A DNA stretch of 64,000 bases from contig CM042012.1 of assembly GCA_023525715.1 (NCBI GenBank), positions 115,871,298-115,935,297 on the forward strand, written 5' to 3'. Origin of the DNA: Cichorium intybus (Eukaryota; Streptophyta; Magnoliopsida; Asterales; Asteraceae). Each line of letters opens with the position of its first letter. The stretch's first letter is position 1. Of the stretch, positions 51,383 to 60,484 are shown piece by piece. The notes under the pieces are model-generated. The model made no database searches. It saw nothing but the letters and a program-made list of their open reading frames with translations, and was not told the DNA's origin. The position numbers and the translations under genes are program-made.

Positions 51383-51906
51383 GATGATCAAGACGACGAC
51401 TTAGAGTAGTTTCTTATTTTTGTTGTGTGACTATTTTAATTTGTGTAAAGAAGATTATGTTTTAGATATTAGTATTTGTTTGGAATTGTTTATCTCGTAT
51501 GTTGCTTCATTTATTACAATTTTGGTTTTATATTAAAAATATAAAAATAATAAAAATATTATTATATTAAAAATATTCATAATTATAAATATAATAAAAA
51601 TAATAAAAATATTATTATTATTAATATAAATATAATAATTTATAATAATAATAATAATAATAATAATAATTTAAAAAAATAATTTAAATAACCTTTAGCG
51701 GCGACATAGTTACCGGCGACTCAAGTCATCAGCGGCGACATGTATTACCGGCGACGCTTTAGCGGCGATTTTTAAGCAATAGCGACAAACTATTTGCGGC
51801 GACACAATAGCGGCGACATGTCGCCGGTAAAGGCATTAGCGGCGACAGTTAATACCTTTAGCGGCGACAATTGTCGCCGGTAATAACCCCGATCCTTGTA
51901 GTGTTT

Positions 51907-52365
51907 TGAGAGGATTTTTTTTTTCTTTTCTTCTTTCTATTCTCAATTAGAAAAATACAAAATGCTAGAGTGGTCTCGTTGATCCAATAATTGTATATCA
52001 CCATTTTTGGATGACTAATAGACTTGGAGAAAGAAGAAGCAACCATGCTCTTCTTTTTGTAAAGTTTATTGGGTCGTCTTTGGGTTCATAGAGACGTGAT
52101 TCTTTGGAACCTTCATAATCGGTGACTCTATTGGTTTCTTGCACTTGTCAAACACTTTGGTAGACTTCTTTGGAGTCTTATAGACTTTGGTCAAGGAGAC
52201 CAAAGTCTTAGGGACCGTCAGATTTAGGGAAACGGTAATTGGTTATAACATTTTTAGGGACCTTAATTTCATTTTATCAATGCGGGTTTAGTGATGACAA
52301 GAAAAATAATTTTCTCTGGACTAAAAGTACTATTGGGTACATGATCCGTCTTAGACGAGACTAGG
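51907..52365 (-). pseudogene. Copia element D: gag-protease linker remnant
   Basis: Minus-strand sequence rich in Lys, Pro, Thr and Val (KTLVSLTKVYKTPKKSTKVF and CKKPIESPIMKVPKNHVSM in one frame), like the linker before the protease in element C at 26558-27010. It lies directly across the CACTA 1 insertion from D at 47400. Weak but consistent with D continuing. Confidence 0.5.
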
Positions 52366-52640
52366 GATGAGATTTTGAACCGGAGAACCGGACCGGACCG
52401 GGAACCGAACCGGAACCGGAACCGAATAGGAACCGGAACCGTGTATACGGTTCGGTTCTCGGTTCTCCATTTCTCACAAAATCGGTTCTCGGTTCTTCGG
52501 TTCTCGGTCCGGTTCGGGCCGGGTCCGGAACCGAACACATTTCTTACCTTGTATAACCGAACCGGAACCGGAACCGGACCGGACCCGAACCGGTAGGAAC
52601 CGGAACCCGGGTATTCGGTCCGGTTCCCGGTTCTTCGAGG
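52366..52640. repeat. GGAACC-rich fold-back repeat
   Basis: GC-rich block of repeated ACCGGAACCGG and its inverse CCGGTTCCGGTT, arranged as inverted segments. The outer ends 'gaaccggagaaccggaccgg' and 'ccggttcccggttcttc' are mutually inverted. Likely a non-autonomous DNA element. The frames within are simple Arg/Pro/Asn repeats, not genes. Confidence 0.6.
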
Positions 52641-52774
52641 TAACTTACTTTATGGATATTACTTTGATGACAAAACTATGTCGAGGAGAAGACTGAGACT
52701 GCTTTGAGGTAACTTACTTTATGGATATTACTTTGATGACAAAACTATGTCGAGGAGAAGACTGTTTCCAAGGT
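52637..52774. repeat. 69-bp tandem duplication
   Basis: 'gaggtaacttactttatggata...cgaggagaagactg' begins at 52637 and again at 52706 with an almost identical copy. Confidence 0.9.
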
Positions 52775-55317
52775 TTCCTAGTAAGTCACTATGTATGTGT
52801 CCTTAAGGCTTGTAATGTTATTGTAATGAAAAAAGTTCTATTTTGAACTTAATAAGTTACTATGTATGTGTGCTTAAGACTTACATGTAAATAAAACATT
52901 TAATGCCTAATCATTATGATTTAATGTTCCAATGAGCAACAACTTATGTTCGTGGTTACAAAACTCGGGCTCAAATGCATTAAAATAGTAGTTTCTTGAT
53001 TCTAAATTATAATTAAGACCATAAAGAACACATAGCAAAAATAATTAACTTACTCTGAGTTCATATGAGGAAGTTATGAGTGTTTAAAGTTAAGGAAAAA
53101 TGCTACGTGAAATGAGTAAAATTTGACTTAAGTACGAAATCTAATAGTGACAAGCACCCAAGTTTGGGTTATGTAAATAAAAAAAATACTTCATCAAATC
53201 AGTTGATTCTTAGTCTAACATGCAACCAAGGCTGAGACAAAAGTGTAGCAAAAAGAACCAATTCATTTGGTGTTCGTATGCAAAAGTTATGAAGGCTTGT
53301 AATTGGCTATAGATCCATTCAACATCCTAACCACGAAAAAGGTAAAATAGACTCGATGGTCAAATTTTGATGAGATATATGTTGCTCAAGCTATACAAAT
53401 AGTTCTTAATTGTAGACAAGTCTTTCTAAGGGCTTTAATGTTCAAAATCCAGAAAAACATTTTGAGAAAGTGTTTGGTACCCCTCAAACAATTTTAGGCA
53501 ACAAAACAAACTTGGGGTTTTAGGCCATATACTTCAAAGAACAACTTATGCTCAACTACTCTCAAGTATTCAAGTCCAACAACTAGCAAATCGTGAGAAA
53601 TGAATTTATAGACATTACTTTCTAAAAATTACTACAGTCTATACGTATATTCACAAAATTATGGGTGTTACAACTTTGGAGCATGTGAATGAATGTTTCG
53701 TCGTTGACATCTCCCTATGTTTAGTTCAATTTTCAGGAACAAGGAACATTACCCATATGATGTCTTCAAGATCTCCAACCTCCTTAATTTCAACCGTTTT
53801 TTCATTGGCATTAACGACACATTTTTCCATATTGATGACTTGTGTGGGTGAAATTTTCTTTCCAACACCATTTTATTTTCCAACCGTTTCGTCTTCACCG
53901 TTGGTCTTATAGAGTCTATGTGTAAATAGGTCCGGTGCCATTTAACTACAACCTAATTTTAAGGCTCGAATGTGTCGAAACACACATCCTCTTCGAGATG
54001 ATTGTTTTTCTATGAGTGTTTACCGACAAAGTTTACCGATATCCTAACCTCTAAAGGTGAAACTAGCTAGATCTATGATCGCTGCTATGTAAAATCCAAA
54101 TCTCGCTATAAGTTGGCTAGAAGAGACTTCGATGAGTAGGTTGCCACTGTGTAAAATCCTATCAAGGATTCTCGACGGAATATCACCTTCTTCGGTCCTG
54201 TTCAGACCCATGTTATGAGGGGGCTACCACGGTGAGGACCATGATAAACCCCTTGATACCAACATGATGATGCACACCTATCACATCTCAAAAATGCAAT
54301 AATATTTGATTTCTTCAATGGTCGATCCTTGGAGCACGGGCTCACAGACCCCTTAAGATAGCCTCTTGATTTAATATCTCGTCCCTTGATCTTGATATCA
54401 CACAAATACCCGACCATTAATTGCAAGTAGGCCCTAAAACCAGATGCAGAAAATACATAACATATATAATGCCGAGTTGCTAGAAAGGAAAGAACATACT
54501 CAAAGAACAATCTTTGTCCTTCAAAACATATTAAAATTCTTATAAATTTTATCAAAACTCAAACTTCATAAACCATAATGATAAACATCATATTTTTATT
54601 AGTCTAAAACCCTTAGAAACCTACAGACGAATGGGTTTAGACTTCTAGTGGTTGCCCTATCATATATATTTATAAATTGAATTATCTGTTAAAAAGCATT
54701 AGATTGTGGACGACAAGCCTCGAGGAAACGAAAAATCTTAACAAGAATTTGTGTGTTCAAGACCTATTTCAGGATTTACTTTCATGACCACCTAATATTA
54801 TTTTGACCTATGATGAAACCACCCTTCGCGACGAGAACAATTTGAAATCCGTATGTCACCGCCAATCAACTGCGGCACCTTAAGCCTTCGTGGCATTTTG
54901 AGTATTTAATTAAGATTTTGTTCTCCCAAAGATTACTAAGAACAGCTGGGGTGTGAACCGTACATCTGTCCTAAAGTCATTCTTTTTTCGAAAATATATT
55001 AAATAAATACAACTGCTTAACCCGGTACATAATTATAGTGAATTTTGGAATTAGAATACGAAAAAGTTGAGATCTTAAAGTCATGTTCAAACTTCTTTTG
55101 AATGAATGTAGGTGGCAGTAGAAGACTTGGTATCACACGGGCTTCTCACATCGAATTCTTAAATCAAAAACTTGCCCACCAAACTCTTCTACTACTTGTT
55201 TTTGTTAGACTTTTTTAGTTTCAAACATTTCGCTCAGAATTTAGAGCTTGAGCTATACATTTTCAAACCTCCTGTCGGTTTTTTGAAAAGTCAAACCTAT
55301 CATATACGGTTGACGCT
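52775..55317. other. Intergenic DNA, possible old retrotransposon debris
   Basis: No supported gene. 'ccccttgataccaac' at about 54249 (minus GTTGGTATCAAGGGG) resembles a decayed Met-tRNA primer site, perhaps the 5' end of Copia D, but no LTR was found. The short frames at 53661-53912 and 54202-54555 have no recognisable content. Confidence 0.4.
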
Positions 55318-55333
55318 CTATTTATATGTATAA
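55318..55333 (+). promoter_or_regulatory. Putative TATA box of the peptide gene
   Basis: TCTATTTATATGTATAAA lies 82-97 bases before ATG 55415. A start of transcription about 30 bases downstream would exclude the upstream ATG at 55334, which overlaps this box. Confidence 0.45.
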
Positions 55334-55414
55334 ATGTTACGAAGAAATGTAGTCATGTATATCTTCCTTTCTCTTTCATTAATCAAGAGTACATGCCCAT
55401 ATTCTAGCTTTGTG

Positions 55415-55612
55415 ATGATATCGAGGATGAGGAAAACCCATTATCACGCATTCATTTTGAATACAGTTTTTGTTGTACTCTTCATAGTCTCCAGTTCGAT
55501 ACAAGCTGAGGGTCTTCGGCATATTAAAGAACACCACCTTCCTCCTTCAGATTTGGTCTCGGTCTTATCTCAACTTTACTCAGGGCCAAGTCGTCGTGGG
55601 CCTGGGCATTAA
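55415..55612 (+). CDS. PIP/PIPL-type secreted signalling peptide precursor
   Basis: Intronless, 65 residues from MISRMRKTHYHAF. Residues 6-33 form a signal peptide (basic start, hydrophobic FILNTVFVVLFIVSSS, cleavage likely after IQA). A short variable region follows, and the protein ends exactly in SGPSRRGPGH. That fits the SGPSxxGxGH core of the PAMP-induced secreted peptide (PIP) and PIP-like family, post-translationally processed apoplastic hormones sensed by leucine-rich-repeat receptor kinases and linked to immunity and stress. An in-frame ATG at 55334 would add 27 residues including a second hydrophobic stretch. I prefer 55415 because the longer start overlaps the TATA-like box; MRK at 55427 is another option. 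It stands alone, 360 bases before a pogo-like element. The family call rests on the motif and architecture; the exact paralogue cannot be named. Confidence 0.8.
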   Translation: MISRMRKTHYHAFILNTVFVVLFIVSSSIQAEGLRHIKEHHLPPSDLVSVLSQLYSGPSRRGPGH

Positions 55613-55970
55613 TGCAAGAGTGGAGGCCTCTTAGATTCGTGATCAGAGTTTTCTTTCTTATTTCTCACGTGATCAACATATTTTAGGCTTTTTATTGACA
55701 ATATAATATTGCGTGATAGTATGAACTTATGATTGATTAACGTGAGCATGGTACACAAAATAGGAACCGAATGGGGATGAACCAAGGCTCCTAGCTCGCT
55801 CGTGTCTATAAATTAGCATATTGTTTTATTAATTGTTTGCGACTTTTATTGCATGTGGACTATTTGAGTAACTTTTTCCTGTAATTTCTCCGTACGTTCA
55901 GTGTTACCCCGATGAAACTGTTGGTGATTTTATTCTTATCATCCCACCATTAATTTGGTGTGATTGGGAT
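55613..55970. other. 3' region of the peptide gene
   Basis: AT-rich sequence with no further gene, presumably containing the 3' untranslated region. It ends at the TA flank of the pogo-like element. Confidence 0.5.
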
Positions 55971-56169
55971 TACAGTAAAACCTCTATAATTTAATACTCG
56001 ATAAATTAATAATCTTGATAAAATTAATAATTTGTCCGGTCCCAACTTGGGACCACTATAAAATTGGACCCCAATCGATAAAATGATAAAATAATAATTT
56101 TTTTGAAATCCCAATGTAAATATATTGGTCCCAGTGAAACAATAAATTAATAATTACTAGAATATTTCA

Positions 56170-56337
56170 AAATTCTAGAATTGTCTAGTAAAAGTTTGCC
56201 GATAGGAGCTCCGATGACCTCTTAAAAGTGTTTGTATTGTTCCTTGACTAACTTTCAAATCGAAAGTTTTGTCAACCCACTTCACCAAATCTTGTTGAGT
56301 GCATCATTGGTAATCTCCGTGATACTCACATAATAGT
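56170..56337 (-). pseudogene. Pogo transposase N-terminal HTH, interrupted by CACTA 2
   Basis: Minus strand. The frame starts at ATG 60465 on the far side of CACTA 2 (MTNQQRK) and continues at 56337 after removal of one target copy (ACT). It reads LLCEYHGDYQ, a TGA, then TQQDLVKWVDKTFDLKVSQ. This is the psq/CENP-B-like helix-turn-helix pattern (LtQ.eLa.Wv...F...vs.stvs.iL) found at the start of pogo/Tigger transposases. It ends near 56170; no catalytic domain follows, because the element's TIR is only about 200 bases further. One stop codon in frame. Confidence 0.65.
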
Positions 56338-56530
56338 CACTACTAGAAAAGTAGGTATCAGCGACGGAAACAATCCGTATCTAATTCACCGATGGACTTG
56401 AGAGGAATTAGCGAGGGATAATGCATTTACGCATATTATGTGAATTGTAGCGTTTAGCAACGGATTAGCGAGCGACTTGCGAGGGAATAGCAAAGGATAT
56501 GCGACGGAAATAATCCCTCGCTAATAAATT

Positions 56531-58084
56531 CTCTAAAAAATAAAAAATCGGTCGCTGTTTTTCTTTCCCGCTCCTTAGGGTTTTATTCCCCCCAATTCCA
56601 CACTAAAGATGATCTGCCTCTCTTAAGGAGACATCATTTTTCTCCCTCCTAAAGTGAGACAACTATACCCTACTGCTGCTCATGGTCGCCGATTCCAACC
56701 ACCACTATACCTAAAGTCGAGAGAGTACCGGAAGGCAGTTTACATGCTCCACCCCTAACATCATCGGTTCCTTCAAGAGGTAAGTGTTTACAGTTCGTCT
56801 TGGTTCTGCTTTGGTGCTCCTGTATATGCTTTTTTCACGTATTTATGTTTACTTGACATTTATTATTTTCTACTCCTGTAATCCTCTGCAAATCATGCTC
56901 GTATTTGGAGTTTCACTGATAAACTCAATAAGAAAACCCATATGTTAGTGTATTCACCGGAAAAAATGGAAAGTGGGTATCGGGATGGTCGGTGGGTTGT
57001 AGATATGGAACGGTGGAAAAGAATTTCTAGGTTTGAATTGTTGAAAAAGAACTTTACATTTGTCTCTTTTGCGTAGATCTGTGTGAAGCTTCTTCTAGTT
57101 GAACCAACTCTATATACCTCCAAAATTACCCAGGATTTTAAGGTTTGGTTTTGGCATTTTGCTTTCTTGTATTTGTTAATAACACTTCTAGTAGAATCTA
57201 AACGGCTATATTGACTTTAAGCAAGTTTCCATCGGTTTGAAGGTATAGCTTTTTTGAAGGTCTCTGTGTTGTGTGTTCTACTGGATTTAGATGTTTTGGG
57301 TGTGGAAAAAGTCAATGAAACTACATGGGTAAGTATTTATAATATTGATAATAGATTTCAAAAAGTATAATATTAACTGTGGATCTCAAACGGGTTGCTA
57401 GAAAAGTCAAAATTCATTTTGTGAATCTTCTGTCAAATGGAATTGGTGGGACAGTAAAATTAAAGGTTTTGTTACAAAAATTTAATTTTAGTTTACTCAT
57501 ATTTAAGTTTAATAGCTTTAATACAAGTGATGGAAAATGTATTTTCATAGTTAAAATTTTAATAATTTAACAATATATAAAAATGTCGAACCTAGAAGAG
57601 CTCCTCTGTATAATTTGTTTGGTTTCAACTTTATAAATATTGTTTTTGTTTACAACAAATAAATAAGTAGTCTTGAAACTTTTACGTTAATGTGATTCTT
57701 TAAAGAATTTTATGTTTTGTTTTGACGTCTAAAGAATGCATAGTCGATAATGATAAAAATGTTATTTTGACACAATTGTGTGGTGTTTAGTTTTTTAGAT
57801 AAACTGTATGATATTTAACTTATTATTACTTAATTTTTTGATTAAAACATATAATATTGGTAGTGAAATATTAGTCTAATCAAACAGCCCATTTTGGATA
57901 TTAGTGTGTAATTAGTTGGTGGGTAGCTTTGAGCGGGTACTGTGCTTTCCTTAATTTTTTCATAAATAGATTTATGTATAGTTAAATTTTGTTTAATTTA
58001 TAAAAAGAGTGGGACATGACTGCACAAGTGACCAAAAGAATATTTATGCCATTACATCGACCTGAAGCCTAGTGTTTGCCTGCT

Positions 58085-58085
<1 letters not shown>
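56531..58085 (+). other. CACTA 2 5' region, no supported gene
   Basis: The first 250 bases include a pyrimidine-rich exon-like stretch ending near 'caagaggtaagtg' (about 56775). Beyond it is AT-rich, intron-like DNA. Frames at 56893-57123 (minus) and 57379-57570 are not recognised. Confidence 0.45.

Positions 58086-58171
<86 letters not shown>
58086..58171. repeat. (AT)n microsatellite within CACTA 2
   Basis: Uninterrupted AT dinucleotide of about 85 bases. Confidence 0.95.
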
Positions 58172-58173
<2 letters not shown>

Positions 58174-58256
58174 TCACTAGGGTATACTCCATGTAACACA
58201 CACTACATTGTCTAACAATCTATTTATTAATTGTAATAGCTTGTAGTTTCATCATT

Positions 58257-58619
58257 ATGTCAACAAATAGTGATAGAGGATGGATGTACAAAAGGAAAGA
58301 AGATGGGTTTCTTAGTGCAACATATAGAGCATCTGTTGACCATTTTTTGGAAGTTGCTTTTTCCAATGAAGCAACTGTTGATAAGGATCGTATCAAATGT
58401 CCTTGTAGTAAATGTAAGAATATGCCTTATAGAACAAAAGATGATGTGAAGCTTCACTTATTACAACACGGGTTTGTCCCCAATTACACAACTTGGTGGG
58501 CACATGGTGAAAAAACTACAACATATCAGCATGAGGTGCAACCTTCTAATCTAATGGAAGATGGTGATTTTGATGGGTGTACAATATATCATATGATGTA
58601 TCTGTGTATGTTTGTTTAA
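58257..58619 (+). pseudogene. Orphan transposase-associated (Transpos_assoc) domain of a TnpD gene
   Basis: The frame begins MSTNSDRGWMYKRKEDGFLS and contains FLEVAFSNEATVDKDRIKCP then CSKCKNMPYRTKDDVKLHLL and GFVPNYTTWWAHGE. This matches the N-terminal zinc-finger-like domain of En/Spm TnpD transposases (CPCxxCxN.....V..HL...GF...Y..W..HGE). The rest of TnpD (DDE domain, DUF4218) is missing: coding similarity stops at about 58570. It is a deletion remnant or an exon kept in a chimeric transcript. Confidence 0.8.
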
Positions 58620-58667
58620 TAACATCCCAGATTCCCCTATTGATAAAGTTTATTTTCAGGTTTTCAT

Positions 58668-59843
58668 ATGGCACAACGTGGTGGTGGTCGTGCTAGTGCT
58701 CGTAGAGATAGAAACATCTTTGAGTCACCCATTCATAGTGCTCGTAGTGCTCGTGGTGGTCCTACACCAAGTCCAGGATCTAATTCTGTTGACCAGTCTG
58801 TTGATTCATCTCAAAGGGTCAGAGGATCAAATGTATTGGAGCAAATTCCTACTCACCCATCGACAAGGAAGATGATTTACCTCAATGCTAGCGGACAGTA
58901 TGTATTGAAATTATAGTTACATGTTAATTATGATACTAATGTTAGCAGTGTTATTCCTTTTTACAGATTTAAAGACCCTACAGTCATTCGAATGATCCCT
59001 TCTACACTATAGACGATGTTTAATGGCCCATGGACCACATGGAGTGATGTTGACTCAAGTAACCATGAGGCATTATGGCAACATTTTAAGGTTTGTATTT
59101 AATAATACTTATACTTTAATACTTCAAGCACCGACTACATTATACCCAAAGCTACGACAATTGTGGTATTTTTTGACACATTAATAAAGTTGTTAAACAT
59201 TTAATTTGAATTGGTATTGATGGGTTTATGATAAAATAGGATGCATATAAAGATGGTATGGTAACGAGATATGGCGATGATATTGATAGCCACCCCCCTT
59301 ATGATCATCAATTATGGCTTGAAGCTACCGGAGGGATCAAGAAAGGAAGAGTTCTTGGATTTGGTTCCGTGTCTGATCCACACAACTTTTTGGTGCCTAC
59401 TCAAACAGCCCCAAGTACAACTCAAGACAATGTAGAGTTTTGATTTTACTTCTTCATCTAGCTATTGTACATGTCTTTCTCAATTTATTACATTTTAGTG
59501 AAAAATAGAAACATCCCTAACTATTAGAATTCAAGTTGAAAGTACGTTTGTTATTAATTGTTGCTAATTTTTTATTCAAGTTGAAAGTACGTTGCTATTA
59601 GGTGTTGCTATTTTCTTATTCAATTGGAAGTATCTTGCTATTAATTGAATGATATGACTTGACGTTTTATTAGGTGTAAACTTGGTTGTTGTTGCTTTGT
59701 AGGTTATTGTTGATCGTATTCGTGAGGAGATGAAGGAAGAACTTAAGGCGGAACGTGAAGAAATTGAGGCCCAAAAACAAGAAATTGCCAAGATGTATCA
59801 CGAGTTCTTAAAGTTCGCCCAAGGAAATAACCTACCCACTTAA
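58668..59843 (+). pseudogene. TnpA-like gene of CACTA 2
   Basis: Exons about 58668-58907 (MAQRGGGRASARRDRN, IYLNASGQ), 58967-59090 (FKDPTVIRMIPSTL, then TMFNGPWTTWSDVD), 59240-59431 (RYGDDIDSHPPYDHQLWLEA, GGIKKGRVLGFGS) and 59703-59843 (VIVDRIREEMKEELKAEREE, coiled coil, stop TAA 59841). The GGxxxGRvxGFG block is typical of plant En/Spm TnpA-type proteins. An in-frame TAG at 59010-59012 breaks exon 2. The middle homology region is shorter than in CACTA 1. Confidence 0.75.
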
Positions 59844-60484
59844 TCACACCATGACACTTGATTTTTGTTATTTGGTTTCGGTACATTGAAATCGAATAGA
59901 CCTTGGCACATGATTTATGTGATTTGGTTTCGATACATTGAAATCGAATTAGACTTGGATATATGATTTTTGTGATTTGGTATCGATACATTGAAATCTA
60001 ATTAGATTTGGTTTCGATACTTTGAAATTGAATATGACTCTTTATTTTGTTAGTCAAATATTAATATTTATTTGGTAGTTTAGTCTTAATGTTTTGATTT
60101 CGGGGTATAAAATTTGACTTTAAAATTGTATTTTTGGTTAAGCAATAGTGACAGATTCGAAACACAATAGACCGTCGTTAAATACATTAGACATTACTGG
60201 CAAAAATTAGCGATGGATTTAGCGACGGATATTTGCGACGGAACTGTGACAGTATGTACCAGTTTCATCCACATATTGCGACAAGCTAATCCGTCGCTAT
60301 TCCGTCGCTAAAGTCCTCGCTAATCCGTCGCTAACGTTTAGCGACAAAGGTTTTTCCGTCGACATATTTCCGTCGCTGATCTGTCGCTATTGACCTTTAG
60401 CGACGGATATTTCCGTCGCTGATACCTCTGTTTCTAGTAGTGAGTTTTCGTTGTTGATTGGTCATCGTTGATTTTTTTAACACC

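Larger units (their letters stand above)
47409..51903 (+). mobile_element. CACTA (En/Spm) transposon 1, non-autonomous, carries a TnpA-like gene
   Basis: Ends CACTACAAGAAA (47409) and CTTGTAGTG (51903), inverted with each other, with a 3-bp TSD TTT (47406-47408, 51904-51906), diagnostic for the superfamily. Subterminal regions hold many direct and inverted copies of a TnpA-site-like motif built on GCGGCGACA/TGTCGCCG (47425-47820 and 51690-51890). Internally there is a noncoding 5' exon region, an AT-rich intron with a telomere-like array, and a multi-exon TnpA-type gene. The DDE transposase (TnpD) gene is missing. Length 4495 bp. Confidence 0.93.
56338..60442 (+). mobile_element. CACTA (En/Spm) transposon 2, non-autonomous
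   Basis: Ends CACTACTAGAAA (56338) and TTTCTAGTAGTG (60442), perfectly inverted, with a 3-bp TSD AGT (56335-56337, 60443-60445). Subterminal regions carry many copies of GCGACGGA/TCCGTCGC (56360-56530; 60150-60430). This differs from the GCGGCGACA motif of CACTA 1, so it is a separate family. It contains a fragment of TnpD and a TnpA-like gene but no DDE transposase. Length 4105 bp. Confidence 0.95.

Noticed and set aside
52269..52596. Arg-rich frames on both strands
   Set aside because: They are translations of the GGAACC simple repeat.
55334..55414. Longer N-terminus for the PIP-like peptide
   Set aside because: The ATG overlaps the likely TATA box, and the shorter start gives a standard signal peptide.
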